The notes under the pieces were generated by a model, which was not told the origin of the DNA, searched no databases, and was given only the letters and a program-made list of their open reading frames with translations. From positions 303,462,512 to 303,526,511 of the forward strand of contig CM060846.1 in the NCBI GenBank assembly GCA_030762175.1: a stretch of DNA of 64,000 nucleotides. Reading direction: 5' to 3'. How positions within the stretch are numbered: the first letter of the stretch is position 1; the number at the start of each line of letters is the position of its first letter. Origin of the DNA: Metallyticus violacea. Taxonomy: Eukaryota; Arthropoda; Insecta; Mantodea; Metallyticidae. This document shows, in pieces, positions 1 through 12,385 of this stretch. The translations under genes and the position numbers were made by a program.

Positions 1-1157
1 CTAATAACACTGGGATAGTCAGCTATTGTTCATGTGAAATAAGAACAGTAGTAAAATTGAATCTGCTGAAGCTAAAAAGGTATTGTCTGGTCGTACATAC
101 CAATGTTTTCTACTTGTCTTGTTAGGTAATTTGTGTAATACAGAAATATTTCGACCCAGCGCTAGGAGCAATTATGATCTTGATACTCTTCTCCGAATTA
201 ATATACGGTAACAGCGTACCACAACATTGCAAGCTGTTTGTTGGCCAGAGGCTACAGGCTGGAGAAGGTGAATCCCTTTCCTATTTGAAAAACTCTTTAA
301 TATGTTAAATTTTACCAAGGAGTTATAATTTTATGCAACAATAAACAAACTGTGCACAGGGAAGAAACGCTTAAGCTTACTACCATCGCAAAACTTAAGC
401 CTGGAACAATATCTCAAAATGCGATTGAAAAGCGAAGTATGAATCTTTGGCAATGCTTGTTAACACTATATCTTATTATCTATTCTTCTGAACTTTGGTT
501 GTTATCACTAATGCAGTATAAACAAATCTTGACTGAATTGAGCCTCTACTTAAACTGTTCTGCAGCTTATGGAAGATTGCCATTTGTTGAGTTAATTATT
601 ATTAACATTAAACAACAAAACTATTATTACCATATTTGGCATGTTACTTTAGCTGGTCAAATAAATCAGTATTGAACTAATTGTGTATCAAGAATCCCAA
701 GTGAAATCCAATATTTACATCCGGTTAAAAGGTAGAGAGGCTAACACCTAAGTAGGACAGAAGTCAGGGTGAACAGTTTGAAACCATATAGTTGCAGAGG
801 TTTTATTTTTTCTAATACTGTGAGATACCTTCGAACTGCATAACATTAGGAGCACAACATGCGAAGAAATGTCTTTCTTAATAATGCAGACTATTATAAA
901 TTGTTTAACAACGAAGTTAATTTCCAGTTTAACAATATTTTTAAATACCAGATATTTAGATATATATTAAATATGTTCACCTCACAAATTCCAGTTGATT
1001 AATTCTTTGACGTTCAGTTGTCACCATTCATAGTTATTTTTCGTATTATTTTGTGTCTCATTAAACGTTAAACAGGCTACGATTTGTGTGCTTATTGTCT
1101 ACTTTCCGTGATAAAGTGGGGTAGTATATTTTATCTGTAAAGCAACAGTTCGTGTTT
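1..1157. other. AT-rich DNA, no gene seen
   Basis: No coding, RNA or repeat signature was recognised. The open frame at 352-675 (107 codons) has no splice context, no recognisable motif and AT-driven codon content, so I treat it as chance. Confidence 0.5.
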
Positions 1158-1212
1158 CTAGCAAGAATACGTTCTCACACATGTTTCGTACGTAAAGACC
1201 TATTCTTGCTAG
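1158..1212. other. Inverted repeat, 12-bp perfect stem
   Basis: CTAGCAAGAATA at 1158-1169 is repeated as its exact reverse complement at 1201-1212, with a 31-nt spacer. The folded size (about 55 nt, more with weak outer pairing) is close to a small pre-miRNA, but the loop is large and there is no expression evidence. It could equally be a relic of a short palindromic element. Confidence 0.4.
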
Positions 1213-2159
1213 TCACAACTCGCCATTTGATTGCGTCTAGAGTTCAAACTATTTAAAGCAATGCGTTATTTCTTATCTACATAAGCATATACTATGAATT
1301 GACCTTTCATCTAAAATTTTCAAAGAGGAAATATATTTGAATGGATATATAATTATTTCTCTTCAGACTTGGTCAAATAAATTACCTTTATGTTTTTACA
1401 TATAACTTACATGTTAAACACGTAATGTAAAACAAAAATAGTTTAAGAACTTGACTACCCCTTAGTTTCAAAATTCTTTCATTATGGCATTAATATGCCT
1501 CAAAACTCTAGAACTCTAGGATTTTAAATTTAAAACTAACTAGTGCAACACTACTAGTCTGTAATCATCACACCCTTGATTTTTCATTTTAAAAGAATAA
1601 AATACACGCATTACTTGTATGGTTTTGCAAATAAAAGAATGTTTCTGGTTGTGATTGTTTTTAACGGTGAGGGTTGACGGGGGAGGAGAATGATGATTGA
1701 TTACTGTTTGGTTAATTAACTTTGATGATTATTTGGGAACACATTATTTGATGGAGATGGGTGAAGTACTGCGGGCCGCTAATACTTTGGTCAGTTGCTG
1801 CGTTGTATCCCTTCACAGACGATTCTTGTGTCGTAGATGCCTCGGCGGTAGCTCGTCTGTAGTAGCTACGCTTAGTAACAGATAAGGATTGCTACTGTAG
1901 ATTTGCTGAAATTTTCCGGCAATGATACCAAGGGGGAGAAGGAACTGGATAGCTGTAATGTTTGAAAAAGCATTGTGAATTCAATTATAAATACATTTTA
2001 TTATTGTCTGATTACTCCCTAGCTGTGTGCATTACAGTATATTACTGAGATGAGCGTTGAACTGTTACTTCAATTTAATTTAAGCCAGAGATTTGTTCAC
2101 GTCGATATTTAAAGTGAATTTATATCTGGCAGTTGAGTTCTTCACTTGTAATCGCAGGA

Positions 2160-2900
2160 TTTAATCTCACTCGAGCGCGTCCTTTCAGTTTTCTACACTC
2201 CCGTGTTTTCTATCTAATATATTCTCGTAAATATTATTTCCTAATCACCAAAGTTCACTTGAACACTATAATTTATCATAAATTTTCACGGTAAATTACT
2301 ACTATCTACGCGATACTTTACTCAGGTTCGGAAATTACACTTAACAGTAACACGTGCTCCTTTCTCGGAATTGTACTTCCTGTCAAGTCACTTCCTATCT
2401 CTTCCAAATCTGAACTGTAAGTCTATCCGGCCTCTCTCGTCTCTGAACTGTAGCTAAGTTATATTCGGCTTCTCCCGTATCTACACCGTGAGTAGCTTTC
2501 TGGGGCCTCAAAATTGCTTCTTTTATACTATTTTAAATTATATTAGTTAAGACGCTGTTACAGTCTTTTAAATATTCACCGTAGAAGTTTCTAGAACTTT
2601 TTCGTGAATTTCCTATTTCTATTGGTTACTGGGCATTTTCAGATTGTCATTCTGATTTGCTCTATGCTGAACATTATTTAAAGGCCTGTCTATTCACTGC
2701 TGTTTAAATATCCGACGGTTTCCTTCCTCTTTAAAATGTTCCGAGTTTTCCTGCGACCAAGATTGGCGTTCGCTTTCCCCACGCGACAGCTTCTTTACAA
2801 TTTCTTTTTAAACTACCAAACAAAGGTAGGGTTACTGGCTTGCGTACAATAAAAAGAACCTTGAAGCACCCTCTGTTAAAAACTTTTCAAGCAACCAAAC
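2160..2900. repeat. Pyrimidine-rich block, possible LTR relic
   Basis: This block is richer in C and T than its surroundings. It holds an imperfect 33-bp direct repeat in which CTGAACTGTA at 2410-2419 recurs at 2443-2452, each followed by a related C/T-rich stretch. A possible AATAAA lies near 2848. Short C/T-rich direct repeats of this style occur in insect LTR retrotransposon ends, and a similar-looking block lies at 39.1-39.7 kb. No coding region or paired LTR was found, so the identification is weak. Confidence 0.25.
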
Positions 2901-4502
2901 AGTATATGACGCATTTCTACAAAGAATACTAATAATACAGATTACAGGATGATATATAATTTCATACTCTTCTTGACACTTAATATAAATATACTCCTGT
3001 TAATGAGCGTTTAGAAAATATTATTCGAAACCTTTTGTTTGACATGAAATAAAGCAAATGCGATAAATATGTTTAATTATATAAAAATAAATTAAATTAA
3101 TAATCCTGATACTATAAGTTATTACGGGTTGAAGCAACAATAACAGCTTTATGGTAGTATTAGAGACAAAAAATGAGTTGGAAAAACACTATTTAGTTGA
3201 GCAGGCGGAGCTGGAATGCTTAATAATTTATTAGCCATATCTGCAATTTCCTATGGTGCCTCTTGGGGGGGGGGGTTTCCGGGGTCCAAAATTTCACCCA
3301 GTATTCCTGCATTTTCATGATACATCTTAAAATGACGAAATCTTCTGCATTCAGAATTTCAATATGAATGCTTTCACTGGCCCTTATGGCCTTCATTAAT
3401 ATTATGTCCTTTACATTGTGGGTGAAATACGTTTAATGCCAGGCTATATATAGATTGTTTACTCCGCGTCTCAAGAAGATGTGCCTTGTCAACATGACCA
3501 TTAGTTAAATATTTCTCATCCGTAATTCTGATTGGGATATCGCTGTCTCACTTTTGGCAAGTGTCAAAATTTGTTCTTCAAATAAAAGTGATTTCACTGA
3601 TGTTGATTTTTTTATTCCAATCCATTGCAATGATAATGCTCTTCATAGAGATATGAGCTTCTCGTTGAAAACACGCGAGTGTCTACAGCAAGGCAAACTC
3701 TGGGACCTCAGTTGTTGTTGCTGCTGATCTATATATTTCAATTCTTTCAGTATTTCTGTACTTGTGGTATTTTTGAGGATATGAGATTCTTCGGCAGGAA
3801 ATTCGGTGTGCGAGTTAGACGCGAAAGTCTTAATTATAACCCTTGCTCATTTGTTTCGTTTTTACTGACTTATCAGACACGGCGCAGTTTATGATTGCGT
3901 TATGCCGTATCTCAGATATTTCGGAAGTCTTCACTCAATTATTGCCTGTCTCTACTCACATGGTAGTTTGAATATTTCCAAATACACATTTCTTGGTTTT
4001 GCAATACTAATATTAACGTATGTACCGTTGTGACATGTTTAGTGTTGCTGGATTCACTTTTGCATCCATCGGTGAATAGAACTGAGTGAGAATCAACATA
4101 TATTTGTTTAGATACTTTTTCATACATATCATTAAACAGTCTATTGTAATTGATGTATCGTTCAGAAGGCTAATGGGAAGGGCGCGTTTTTGTAGCATAT
4201 GCTTAAAATGCCTACTATCTACAAAGCTAAATGAAATATTACCACAGAAACCAAATTTAGTTAGTGCTAAGTCCCTTTTTTTATGAAGCACTCGTCTTGT
4301 CAATACAACTTCTTATTATACATCCAGATGTAGAGGTGAAGGATAATATTTCGGGGTGCCAAGCAGACTAACATGTAGATGTAGATCGTGATAATTCAGG
4401 AAATGTTGTTCTGCAGATTCTGATATGAGATTTAAATGTTTTGTATATGTTGTTAAGTGTTTTGACACAGCAATTTATTATGATAAAATATACATTTTAT
4501 CT
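2901..4502. other. AT-rich DNA with a G run, no gene seen
   Basis: Nothing recognised beyond a homopolymer G tract near 3266-3276. The short open frames at 3679-3894 and on the minus strand at 4013-4303 show no motif or splice context. Confidence 0.5.
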
Positions 4503-4554
4503 TATAGTTCTATAGTTCTATAGTTCTATAGTTCTATAGTTCTATAGTTCTATA
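4503..4554. repeat. 8-bp tandem repeat, about six copies
   Basis: The unit TATAGTTC is repeated six times with no visible mismatch, followed by a partial TATA. The perfection suggests a young, slippage-prone minisatellite/microsatellite array. Confidence 0.9.
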
Positions 4555-5534
4555 ATGTTTTTAGAAAAAATATTGTTCACATCAATAAGGTTGTAGTTAT
4601 TTCTTGAGTTGAGGAAATGCTTGGTTCAGAATGTTACGATGTCAGGGTAATATGCCTAGGTGTCTCAATTACTTATTAATAGTCGTTTTGTCATATGAAA
4701 GCTCTCATGTACACAGTGCATTCCTATGTGCGACAATTACAATACATGTATAATATGTTAATGCCCGAAATCCTAGAAAAACTAATAAATGCAAATTGAC
4801 ATAAATTTGTATCATTTGTCACAGGCAGTTAGATTTCCTGTGTTGCACACGAGTAAAAACATCACTAAAGTTTTCAGATAAAACTTTCATATAGTCTCTA
4901 AAATGTAGGACCTGATTTTCTTTTCTTTTATTTTCAAGTGTGAATGTATCATGTCACCTAATAGGGTGGACTGAGTAAGGAAATTTAAGTGATTACTTCT
5001 GGAGGCATCTGAACTTCTCATATTCCGATGCGCCTTCTATCACGTAGAAATATTCTTGTCATGTGGACAGAATGTAAACACTGCAAAAGAGACGAACGAG
5101 CAGCAGACGTCTACTATACTGCTATTTGCTTTCGCCGGTGTGATATATTAAGGATTGCAAAAGTCACTTCTGTAGTTGTGCTTCCGCAAAGGAAAAGGGG
5201 GGCTCACTCGTTTGCGCCGTAATTTATTTCACCTGTTCTTTGGTATTAATAATGAGTGTTACAATCTTTTTTACTGGGATAAACTTCTAAATGAAGTACA
5301 TGTGTTGATATGTAATTCATAGGTCTACTCAAGTAAACCAGCATGTAGAATATTATCTTGCATATTTTCTTTTCTTTTAAAATTGGCCTAATGCTTGAGT
5401 AGCCAAATTTGTTGTATTTGGGAATTAAAGCTTATACGGTTTAAACCTGTGTAAAATAATTTATATGCTCTGAAAAGCAAATTAAATTGAAAAGAATAAA
5501 CATAAATGCATCGCAATCACGCAATTTTTTTGAA

Positions 5535-5791
5535 TAGTGTTTAGCGCCCGTTTTTACTACTGAGACACCATAGGCGGTGAACACTGATGATATATGAGAT
5601 GAAATGATATATTGGGAAAGGATTTTTTTAAGGGAGGAAACGTTCCAGACTTAAGTTTAGGATTTGCCATTTATGAGGCCTGAGGAAAACCTGGAAAAAT
5701 TTCATTCAGGGAAGACGGTCCTGGTGGGATTCGAAACCCAAACCTCCCGCTCTCGAATCCGCGCCTTAACGACCTCGGCCACCGTGGCGGT
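5535..5791 (-). mobile_element. SINE family A, near full length
   Basis: On the minus strand the element starts with a tRNA-like head: an A box resembling a Leu/Ser-type tRNA (GGCCGAGGTCGTTAAGGC) and a B box (GGTTTCGAATCC). A conserved body follows with the pieces GGCAAATCC, ATATATCATTTCATC and GTGTTCACCGCC. It ends in AAAACGGGCGCTAAACACTA and a short A-run. The body is missing about 15 bp relative to other copies. The same consensus recurs at 12.0, 20.4, 27.2, 30.6, 56.0 and 58.8 kb. Retroposition is by RNA polymerase III transcript and LINE machinery (family knowledge). Confidence 0.85.
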
Positions 5792-6930
5792 ACAATTTGC
5801 CAATAAGATGTATCAGCATTCAAAATTATAACCTGACACGTAAAGCAAAACATTTATCAGAATACGCCACTGGAGCATAGAGGAGTTAATGTGAAACTGT
5901 ATCCTTTATATATCACTAGGACAACCAATGCTACCGTATAGGAGGCTATTAACTTGCGCCGTTATACCCCCTTCCCCCGAGTTTGAGCGATGTAGTCAAT
6001 AGAAATCTAATCTGAACATTGGGAGCAAAACGCAGTTCATGAAGTCGACCGCAGGACGCTTGGCAACATACAACAATTTGACTGCGCATCACCAATAACG
6101 CAGTATTACTTCAGGCAATAGTAGCTTGATACCGCAAACAAACAGTTCTTACTGTTTATGGGTACAGTTTCCCGACATCATGAAGGAAGTAATAGGCTAC
6201 TACTTCTTCCTGCTAATCACTATACCCGTAAAGTCATGGAAATTGCTAGATGCTTAACGTACACACGGCTGTACCCTACTACAAGTAATGCAGACGCGGT
6301 TCTGTCGTTGCACTACCTGTCGTTGGGAGGATTAGTCAAGAGATGTGTCCATTAATTATCACCCCCTTGCTGCCCCGCTTCTATTCACTTCCACATTGTA
6401 TCAATCTTACAATGGGGCAATATCATGTTAACTTGCCACATGCCCATAGTGCGATTGTTTATTTGTGAGAATTGGAGTCATTCTACCTCTGGCACAGCTC
6501 TAAGTGACCCAAATACCTTAACAAGTAGCACCAGCAACTGATAAGCATCGCAAGCGATCTGTCAAGGACTGCTTAAGGTCTGTCCAAAATACCGCCCTGC
6601 GTCTCCAATCGCCAATCAGCAAGGAATCTGAGTCACAGCTATGATCATCCTTACTACAATAGAAACGTTCAAACAGACAAGGAAAAGCTAATATGCAAAA
6701 TTAAAGAGTGTTTCATACATTAAAGGACATAACTAGAAACCATTCACCTTTAGGGATATGAATTATAAGTTTAAAGAGCCCCATAATCAAATGAAAACAG
6801 TGCAAGGACTAAACCTGTTTTGGATCTTTGCCTGTTATACTTAAATGTAATAAATGTACAGTTAAACTAAAAATAGATGCTATACATCACAACAATTACG
6901 AAAACAAATTATTATGGATATTGTAATGAC
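5792..6930. other. No gene seen
   Basis: Unremarkable sequence of mixed composition. The 65-codon open frame at 6158-6355 has no recognisable motif. Confidence 0.4.
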
Positions 6931-7166
6931 ATAGATGGCTGAGGTCGCTAGGGCACGAAGTAATGAACGAGAGTTCTGCTAGTCAATTCCCTCCAGGATC
7001 GCCTTTCCCGGCTGAGGGTTTTAGATTTTCCTCAGCTCTCATCACTGGAGAGGCACCATAAATATTTCCTGGAACACTTCTTTTCCCATTTCATCTCAGG
7101 CATCATCAATTCCACAGCCTGTGAAACTACAGAAGTTAAAACTGACACTAAACACTATTTAAAATC
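6931..7166 (+). mobile_element. SINE family A, old diverged copy
   Basis: Plus-strand order matches family A: a degraded tRNA-like head (GATGGCTGAGGTCGCTAGGG), then GGCTGAGGG, TTTTCCTCAG, CATTTCATCTCAG with a following CATCATC, and a tail resembling the family end (AAACTGACACTAAACACTAT). It is much more diverged than the other copies, so an older insertion or a sister subfamily. Confidence 0.55.
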
Positions 7167-10144
7167 AGTGAAAATTGTTATGGCCTTTTAAGAATTTGCA
7201 CATTTCCTGCCATATCTTCATGTACGCTTGACATTAGCATCTAACCAAATGAAATATTTAGAAAGAAAACTGAAATGGGCAATGCACATAACTGTAAAAT
7301 ATGAGATCTGTGTGAAAGAATTAAAATTCTTGTAGCTCAGAAATGATACAAGAAAGCAGAAAACTAAGAAGTAATGTGTATATAATATAAAATGTTTGCT
7401 ATAACAATAGCAATACAGTAAGCATAACTGGCTTATTGCAGGTGGAAAGCCAACAAACGGAAGTCCGGAGTAGTATTTCTGAAAATCCGTAAAGTCTTAA
7501 ATAGATGAAAGTGATGATCTTCAAACCTAAAATTGATTGTGCAGCATATAAAAACAACTTCTATTGGAACGCGGTAATTCATCAATTGGTGCAAGTTGGT
7601 ATAGCCTTACTCACAAGCTTCAAATTTAATCTGTAGTTCGTAAGGTTTCTCTGCGCTTTTTAATGTCACCTCAAAGAAGAAGAAAAATTCAGAGTCATGA
7701 GTGATGCTATAGCGTCTAGAATTCACAACCGACAGGCGTAAACTTTGGATTAGAGGAGAGATTACAAAATTAAACTTTCCCCCTGAAAGTGGTTGAGAGA
7801 CTGCATTTTAATCGCCAGAGAGGCATGGAGCCATTAATTCCGAGCCTGGGGTCACGTCAGAAGTATTTTATTAGAATATTTCTGCCTTCATTTCTGATGC
7901 TTCACTTAACGTCCTCGATTCAAGGGGCTTTTCATCCTAGAGTCCTTAAAGAACAAATTATCGGTTTTCCGTTTTAAGATCAAAATTACCTTTTAATGCG
8001 CTTGTGCTTATTCAGCAAACTTCATCATCCATCTATAGATATAAGCTCATTTGAATTTCTTTGTAGCTTTAATGTTTCGAGATATGTTATGGCACTTTCT
8101 AAATTGCGGATTAGCTACACTGTAGGCACATAAGAGTATTCAATTAATAAGTTATATGATATGATATTTGTAAAGGAAGATAGCTAAATTGTAACAAGTA
8201 TTTTGTGAAACAGTTTTAAAAATTCATTTCTTCATTGAAGGATTCCGCTTTAGTACTCTGATCACATGGGGAATTAGGAAAATTAAATCATCCGCGCCAA
8301 GATATTTTGTGGGGACTGAAGTAGTGCAGGCCCCTAACAAACAATCTAAGTTAACGCCGTTTATCTCCGCTAGAGGCTCTAGTGTATTTTGACAAAATAT
8401 ACGACGACTGAGAGTCATGTTTATTTATGCAATATGGCAACTATTGCTTTCAATGAGTCACAATGTTGATAACATTAACGTGACCTAAGCTGTGCATAAT
8501 ACACAGTAACATGTCATTAGTTACATCTTTTGAAAAATGATGCAATTAAGGGCAAAGTTATGTTTATAATGTTAGCAACAACTTAAACGTTGCGTTTCAC
8601 AGAGACATTAGTAAGGCAGATAGATATTACTCTCCCTTTTGCTTTTGTATAAGACCTGATTTCTATACGGCCCGAAGAAGTAGCGGTGGAAATGTATACT
8701 GACTTCTTTAATTGTAAATTGCGTAGACAATTCAACACGCGTCCTGCCACAAAATTGGCTTCAGATTCCTGCTGATGTCGGAGCCCACTACACTTATATG
8801 TGAGTTGTTCCAGTTGCTAGCTTTGGGAAAAATTTTAACAGTATTCGTATTTCTGTACTTGTGAAAGCCATGACCAAATTCGGATATGTATCTACATTCA
8901 GGTGAGAAACAGCGACCCACAAAAAAGTTTTTTTCCATAACTGTTTCTTGGGCATGGTAACTTTTGATGAATCTTGTTAAAATGCTAACATTGCGAAATT
9001 TGTCAATTTAACTGTATAAAATAAACGTTATAACAGTGAATGCTGCTACACTAAAACAAAATGGTTAACTATCACAATAAATGGAATAACTAAGGATAAT
9101 TTATCACGTTATTAAAATACATCAAAGAAAGAATTAAACTAAAAAGACAAAAATTAAAGTATAAAGGTACTAAAAAGCAGCTATAGAATGACAAAAAAAA
9201 AATTCTTCGGCTTTTAAATCACCTGCTTTCTTAGGTCGCCAACCCCAAATCTACATAAAATGAGACAGAAAGTTGCCATATTTAACTAAACTTCCTATTT
9301 CATGTATTGTGCTAAACATTTATTCAAATCGGAAGGAATAAAACTTTATAGAATTCGAAATGATGAGAAAGGCAGCAGAAAGAAGGTGGGGATGTAATGC
9401 TGAGGATCTACCTGTGACCGGCAGAAAGGAAACCATACTGTTATTAACTGCGGAACCTACCCAGTAACACTAAACAAGATGTTTACATGTCCTAAGTGTC
9501 ACCAAGATAGATGTATCCAGTTGGAAATGAGTGCGGGTTACTTACTCTGTATATCGTACTTTCAAGGAACGACGTATCATGTGACACCGTAATGATTATA
9601 ATATGAATTTGCTCAAGATGCCCGAACCGAAGGTCTTTAAAATGCTAACTCATGTCCGTACTTTATGGAAACAAGAACTAACCAACTTTCACCTTTGCCA
9701 TCAAGAAAAAAATACTTAAGGGGCGGTAGTGTCTTCTGGAGGTAACATGAATTAATGAACCCGAAGGGTCGTTTTTGCACTTAATTCGAAATCTGTTGAA
9801 TCTGAGCTAATGGAGACGAGACTGTGGCACAATGGGCAAACTGCACTGTGATTGTTAAAAATAAAAAGTATTGTGATTGGTTAGAAATGGGCACCTGTTC
9901 TATGGTTGGTGGAAATAAAAAATAGTTTGGATTAGGGAGAAGATTATAAAGAGGAAGCACGAGGTGCTAAATACATTATTAAAGTTGATTTCAATTCCAT
10001 GGTAGTAATAAATCTTTAAGATATTTCATACTTAATAATAATGTTTCCACTAAATTAACTCAGATGCTATTTTATAAAGCTTGAAAATATGTTGCAAATA
10101 GTTTAGATGTTTTTATGCGTAGCCCATTGAAATCTGCTTGCATT
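7167..10144. other. AT-rich DNA, no gene seen
   Basis: About 3 kb without a recognisable gene, RNA or repeat. Short open frames at 7789-7977, and on the minus strand at 8224-8418 and 8732-8938, have no family resemblance that I can support. Confidence 0.5.
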
Positions 10145-10396
10145 TAGACCAGATCGCGGATTCAATCTCGGCCAGAGTCGATGAAATTTTTCAGGCTTAA
10201 TAAATCCTAACTATGGCTTCCTTCAAAGGAAAATTAAAATTGTGGGCTCCGTGTCTTAGGTTTATAATATGTAAAAGAACCTCAAATCTAAAGAATCTTC
10301 TGAGCAAAATTTATCGGCCGTTTTGCGCCGTGAATTGAATGAAACACTGATTATCTCAGATTTAAAGACCGTCCGTAAATAAACCAAACGAATAAA
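10145..10396 (+). mobile_element. SINE family B, head truncated
   Basis: The 5' part begins inside the tRNA-like head (AGATCGCGGATTCAATCTCG, a decayed B box). It continues with the family B body: TATGGCTTCCTTC, GTGGGCTCCGTGTC, TCTGAGCAAAATTTATCGGC, then the end CGTCCGTAAATAAACCAAA. Matching copies lie at 34.0, 36.3, 52.5 and 57.3 kb. Confidence 0.75.
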
Positions 10397-10890
10397 TAAT
10401 CATGTTGACCAATGAGGTAGACTATTTGTGGTTTACGCAATGCTACCTGTGCTCTGCGAATAAAAAAGGAATTTTAGAAATTAAAAACAGGGACAACCTA
10501 TTTATTTCACAAACTATTGCGTTGTGCATGGAACAGGTAATCAATATCGGGGTGAATATGTAATGCACTATAAAATAACACTTGTGCAATAACTGTCGGG
10601 ACGAATACATACAATCAACCTTTTTTTTTATAACTTTCCTTTTAATTATGCTAGTAACCAAGAATGAGGGATAAGTGAAAATGATGTAAAAATATGCACA
10701 TCTTTGATTGAAATTCACCAAAGCTCTTAATTATTTTATAAAGAATGTGCATAGCCCAGATAAGTAAATACAGACAAGAATAATAGTTCATTAATTAAAT
10801 TGATATGAATTAGTAAAAGAGCCATCAAACGTGTAGTGCCCAAACAACTGCAAATACACAGCATATGACAACAAAATCAATTTTAAAGTT

Positions 10891-12028
10891 TTGGGGAGGA
10901 GGCAAGAAAATGCAAGCGCTACCCAAATAAATAAGAATTACATACAAAGTGGTTTAATTAAATTAAGTAAAAGTGTTGAAATCGACAAGATCAGACAAAT
11001 ATGACCCTTATAAATCCAGAAAATAAATAAATAAACAAATATAAATATTTTAAACGTTTATTTCATTACTAAAGGATCCAGGGGTGTGAAAATATAGCCC
11101 ATTCAGAAGTAAAAACTGGTGTTAAACATTTAAAGTATAACCCGGTAATTGAAGATAGCCAGAAATAAAAATTACATTTTAACAAATTACATGTAACCGC
11201 GATGGATAAGCCTAGAAAATGCAAATATATCTGTGATAAATTAAGAAATGAAGAGGAAAACGATAAATATCTAAGTAAAAGTAATTTGAATTACTGGCGA
11301 GGACAAGAATAAGCTATTAGCCCAGGAAAATAACGATATGCAAGAAACCTACTCAAAAACGTTTGAATAAAAATTATATAAATATAAGAGAAAAGCAAAG
11401 GGAGACAATTATAGTTCGAATAAATGAAAATAAACTATAAATAAATAGCAAAGAATTTTAATATAATCTAGAGAAGCCAGGAAAGATAGCTATAGCCCAA
11501 AAATTAGAAAATACGTAAGAAACAAATACAAATGTATTTTAATAAATTTGATATTAAGGTGAGGAAAATCAAAAGACGGACAAGTATAACTGAGATAAAT
11601 ATAGGTGGGTAAGAAATAAATAGTTCATTTTTAATAATTTAATTTATTAGAAAAGCTAGGGATAAGCGAGTATGGCCAATATAATCCAAAGTATACAAAA
11701 ATATACACAAGAGTATTTTAATAAACTTGTCATAAAGGTTCGACCATTAAACCATGAAAATATAGATCAGATAATGGATATTGGCAAAAAAGTTAACTCA
11801 GAAATATTCAAATAATGTTCATAAATATCTGCATAAAGCGTAGAAAAATCAAATAAAGCAGGAGAAGAAAAGACAAAAATAGTTTATAAAGCACGTTATA
11901 ATTGCTGGAGAAAACGAGAATATGCCGATATAGCCCAATTACCTAAAAATGTGCAAGAAATACCCAAACATATTTCATTAAAATTCCTATAAACGTTCTG
12001 AATAAGCCAAGAAAATGCAAATATAAAC
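10891..12028. repeat. A-rich degenerate tandem-like array
   Basis: More than 1.1 kb with strong A-over-T asymmetry. Similar phrases recur in the same order: a 'gc/gaatatagccca' phrase near 11,096, 11,319, 11,494, 11,674 (degraded) and 11,932, and an 'agaaaatgcaaatataa' phrase near 10,905, 11,215, 11,750 (degraded) and 12,010. Spacings of the first phrase are about 223, 175, 180 and 258 bp. I read this as a very old tandem array with indels. A self dot-plot would decide; by eye the repeat structure is suggestive, not proven. Confidence 0.45.
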
Positions 12029-12268
12029 CTGATAAGACTAGAATGAATGAGCAGTGTTTAATACCCGTTTTTGCTACAGAGGCACCACAGGCGGTGGATA
12101 CTGATGATACATGAAATGATATATTGGGAAAGGGTTTATTTTTAAGGAAGGAAGCGTTCCAGGCCTAAGTTTAAGATACCTCCCCGGCATTTGCCATTAT
12201 GAGGACTGAGGAAACCTGGGAAAAACCTCAGTCAGGGATGACGGTCCTGGCGAGATTCTGATAAGACT
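12029..12268 (-). mobile_element. SINE family A, 5'-truncated, with TSD
   Basis: The element body is 12,040-12,257 on the minus strand, flanked by a perfect 11-bp target-site duplication CTGATAAGACT (12,029-12,039 and 12,258-12,268). The 5' end is lost within the B box, so the tRNA-like head is absent; the body and the tail AAAACGGGTATTAAACACT are present. The truncation plus TSD shows insertion by target-primed reverse transcription into the A-rich array. Confidence 0.85.
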
Positions 12269-12350
12269 TGGCTAGGTAACATATTCATAAACATATTTTT
12301 ATCCTTCGCGTGGTTCTTTTGGTTGTACCTGCACATAATTACACAGACAT

Positions 12351-12385
12351 GAATAAAAAATAAATAAAATAATAAATAAATAAAT
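12351..12385. repeat. AAAT-type simple repeat
   Basis: Short imperfect run of AAATA/AAAT units. Confidence 0.8.

Noticed and set aside
5671..5853. tRNA-like sequence and open frame on the minus strand
   Set aside because: The tRNA-like part is the head of a SINE with a full retroposon body; it is not a free tRNA gene, and the frame is a reading of the SINE.
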